Shown here: piece by piece, positions 21,693-23,238 of the stretch
Numbering within the stretch: position 1 is the stretch's first letter
Layout of the letters: each line of letters begins with the position of its first letter
Source of the DNA: a virus
IMG/VR virus record: IMGVR_UViG_3300045950_000018
Span: 1-23,238 of that record
Direction: 5' to 3' (one strand)
DNA length: 23,238 bases
Notes under the pieces: generated by a model
Seen by the model: the letters and a program-made list of their open reading frames with translations, nothing else
Database searches by the model: none
What the model was told of the DNA's origin: nothing
Program-made: the position numbers and the translations under genes

Positions 21693-22652
21693 CGTCGTGG
21701 TCCTTTCAGGAATGACAACGGGCGCCGAAGCGCCCGTGGTGGTTGGATGAATGGTGGCCGTTGCGGCCCGGGATCGCCCGCCCGGCCGACTGCCGGGAGG
21801 CTCAACCAGCAGCCCCTGGGGATCAGTGGCCAGCTGGTCGATGAGCTGATCGAGCGACATGAAGCCGTCCACCAGACCCGCATCGATCGCCTGCTGACCA
21901 ATGAACACACGGCCATCGGCCATGTCAGACAACACCTGCTCGACAGACACGCCACGGTGGCTGGCCACGGCATCCACGAACAGGCTGTACAGGTAGTCCA
22001 CACGCTCTTGCATGTGCTCGCGCCCAGCCTTGGTCAGCGGTTCGTACTGACTGGCGATGCGCTTGTAGCGGCCAGCGGTCACCTCGGTGGTCTTCACCCC
22101 GCTGGCAGCCTCTTGCTTGCTGAAGTCGCGATGCATGGCCACCACGCCAATGCTGCCAACCTCCACCACCGGCCCGCTGATGTACAGCTTCGCGCAGGCC
22201 GAGCCCGCCCAGTAGCCCGCACTGCATACCTGCCCGTCACTGAACGCCACCAGCGGCTTCACAGCACGCAGGCGCAGCAGCTCGGCACCCAGCTCAGGCG
22301 TGCCCACCACCGCCCCGCCAGGCGTGTCCAGGTGGGCGATCACGGCCTTCACATCCGGGTCGGCTTCGGTCTCGCGCAGCATGCGAATCACTGTCTGTGT
22401 CGACACCATGCCCGACACATCCGAGAACATCGAGGCCTTGGGCGTCATCACCCCATGCACCGGCACCACCGCCACGCCGCGCACCACCTCATAAGGCTTG
22501 GGCTCGTTGGACAGCGGACGGCCCAGCCGCGCCTCGATGGTGGCCAGGTCAGCCACCTCACCACGCACGTGAGCCGCGTAGATGTCCTGGATCTGAGCCA
22601 GCTGCTCGGGGCGGATCGCGCAGGGGCTGGTGAGGAATTCAGAGAGTTTCAT
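21210..22652 (-). CDS. S49 (SppA-like) prohead protease with scaffold domain, gpC-like
   Basis: The 480-residue protein has an S49 peptidase domain (about 55-275): HLDTPGGAVVG (oxyanion strand, about 108-117), SDGQVCSAGYWAGS with the likely nucleophile Ser144, and EVTAGRYKRIAS with the likely base Lys197. The C-terminal 160 residues form the scaffold part. It organises the procapsid and cleaves scaffold and portal during maturation. The ATG at 22652 has no visible Shine-Dalgarno sequence, but the preceding frame stops at TGA 22651-22649 (ATGA overlap), so coupling to an upstream gene, normally the portal, is expected. Lambda C has 439 residues. Confidence 0.9.
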   Translation of the reverse strand: MKLSEFLTSPCAIRPEQLAQIQDIYAAHVRGEVADLATIEARLGRPLSNEPKPYEVVRGVAVVPVHGVMTPKASMFSDVSGMVSTQTVIRMLRETEADPDVKAVIAHLDTPGGAVVGTPELGAELLRLRAVKPLVAFSDGQVCSAGYWAGSACAKLYISGPVVEVGSIGVVAMHRDFSKQEAASGVKTTEVTAGRYKRIASQYEPLTKAGREHMQERVDYLYSLFVDAVASHRGVSVEQVLSDMADGRVFIGQQAIDAGLVDGFMSLDQLIDQLATDPQGLLVEPPGSRPGGRSRAATATIHPTTTGASAPVVIPERTTTMSTPENTQPTQAAISAAVTAAVAGLTAETLASGNPGLYAALQAQFSAEGAKAERERIQAVRGQALPGHEALIEQLAFDGKTTGPEAAAAVVQAHRATLATAGQAHYSDAPAAAPGGAAGAAAAAGGAKTREQMDAEAKAYAKQHNVDYVAALQALGYDKV

Positions 22653-22720
22653 AGGGCATCAACAAAGTTTGTCAATCCATCATCCGCGCGATTGACGCAG
22701 CGCAGCAAAGTGGCGTGTGA
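22649..22720 (-). pseudogene. Possible remnant of the portal gene's 3' end
   Basis: A minus-strand frame ends at 22651-22649, overlapping the protease ATG, with the last residues LRCVNRADDGLTNFVDAL. In lambda-like operons the gene directly upstream of the protease is the portal, commonly joined by such an overlap. Beyond about 22720 the frame is antisense to the A/T-rich secreted-protein gene, so only some 20-25 codons could be portal. The reading is supported by the missing ribosome site of the protease gene, but the codons are not clearly phage-like and the match is not verified. Confidence 0.33.
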
Positions 22721-22721
22721 T
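22692..22721 (+). promoter_or_regulatory. Promoter candidate for the right-end secreted protein
   Basis: TTGACG at 22692-22697 matches five of six -35 bases. TGTGAT at 22716-22721, after an 18-base spacer, matches four of six -10 bases. Transcription would start near 22728, about 25 bases before the ATG at 22752, leaving room for the GGGAGAG ribosome site. It lies in the putative portal remnant. Confidence 0.35.
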
Positions 22722-22751
22722 GGAAGCTCCTTTAACCACTCGGGAGAGAAT

Positions 22752-23238
22752 ATGAAGAAGATTACCTTTGCAATTGCCGCTGCGATTGCTTGTGGCGCGT
22801 CAAGCGCTGCACAGATTACCTTACCAAATACTGGGGCCACACTGAGTTTCTCAGATGGACTTGTTGTCAAGAGCATCGGGAACATTTGGTATGGCAACGA
22901 CATGGAGATGGGCGACAGAGTTTTACTTGTTGCAGAAGTCAGCAAAGGGATTTCAGATTTCTTTTTTTCCTTATCGAGCGCCACAACCATTTACTCCGCC
23001 TCGGTGTTTCAAATGGAAGTATTAAAATACTCGGATGGCTTCAGAAGCGGAAATTACAAATTCTCAGCAAACACAATTGAAAGCACAAACTTCGGCAACG
23101 CCACCGTTTCATTCACACCTGGCACTTGGTTGTTGCCATCTGATGACGCAGATTGCGCAAGCGTGCTTTGCATGACACCAATCAAAGACCGTGCTTTCAT
23201 TTCATTCTCAGTTTTTGCAGGGAGCGTTTCAGCTATAC
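22752..23238 (+). CDS. Secreted protein of unknown function, incomplete at window end
   Basis: A frame of 162 codons runs from ATG 22752 to the window edge without a stop, with GGGAGAG 5-6 bases upstream. The protein starts with a classical signal peptide (MKKITFAIAAAIACGASSAA, cut expected before or after Ala-Gln near residue 20). The mature part is beta-rich (TLSFSDGLVVKSIGNIWYG, SVFQMEVLKY, FISFSVFAG) with two nearby cysteines (DCASVLC) that may form a disulphide. Codons are A/T-rich (TCA, ACA, AAA, TTT), unlike all late genes, and the strand is opposite to them, marking it as recently acquired or as host DNA. No family recognised. Confidence 0.75.
   Translation, partial: MKKITFAIAAAIACGASSAAQITLPNTGATLSFSDGLVVKSIGNIWYGNDMEMGDRVLLVAEVSKGISDFFFSLSSATTIYSASVFQMEVLKYSDGFRSGNYKFSANTIESTNFGNATVSFTPGTWLLPSDDADCASVLCMTPIKDRAFISFSVFAGSVSAI

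Noticed and set aside
1-23238. CRISPR arrays, tRNA or rRNA genes, insertion-sequence ends
   Set aside because: No regularly spaced repeats, cloverleaf with tRNA consensus, rRNA stretches or transposase genes were seen on reading both strands. The 886-1004 RNA has no TTC or CCA-type tRNA signature.

Overview
This window is most of the late (structural and lysis) operon of a long-tailed, lambda-like siphovirus prophage, read on the minus strand. It is flanked by short plus-strand stretches at both ends. The GC-rich DNA, GTG/ATG starts behind AAGGAG-type ribosome sites, ATGA overlaps and a LexA box of the ACTGT-N8-ACAGT type point to a Gram-negative proteobacterial host. The protein families suggest a betaproteobacterium (Burkholderiales), but this is inference: no host gene is identifiable in the window. 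No integrase, repressor, terminase or complete portal gene is visible.

Layout, following late transcription from right to left. Head: an S49 prohead protease with a C-terminal, internally startable scaffold part (22652-21210), a decoration/cement protein (21158-20811), the gpE-type major capsid protein (20773-19832), and neck or tail-completion proteins (19786-18290). Tail: tail tube (18257-17520), the G/GT assembly chaperones with an exact lambda-type GGGAAAG -1 frameshift site (17191-17185), tape measure (16865-14376), then a tail tip in the order known from gene transfer agents: DUF2460, DUF2163, NlpC/P60 hydrolase, and a J-like host-specificity protein of 1190 residues (ends at 8883). Downstream come a tail-fibre-assembly-like protein and a 78-residue conserved phage protein, followed by an intrinsic terminator inside the operon (7986-7962).

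Beyond that terminator lie two holin-like membrane proteins, a transglycosylase-like endolysin, three adsorption-apparatus proteins (a small tail protein, a collagen-like repeat protein, and a 1029-residue tailspike-like protein), a secreted six-cysteine protein, a small ORF, and a spanin pair in which the Rz1 lipoprotein is wholly embedded out of frame in the Rz gene. The lysis module is therefore split by the receptor-binding genes.

The left 1.4 kb is plus-strand. It holds clustered hairpins, a near-consensus LexA box touching the start of a gene that seems to change frame, an approximately 330-base non-coding stretch that folds into a multi-helix RNA with mutually exclusive helices, two tiny overlapping genes and a strong terminator facing the late operon. 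The right 0.5 kb is A/T-richer and carries the start of a secreted-protein gene on the plus strand, directly abutting the protease gene where the portal gene would be expected. The simplest reading is foreign DNA in, or a deletion through, the packaging module.
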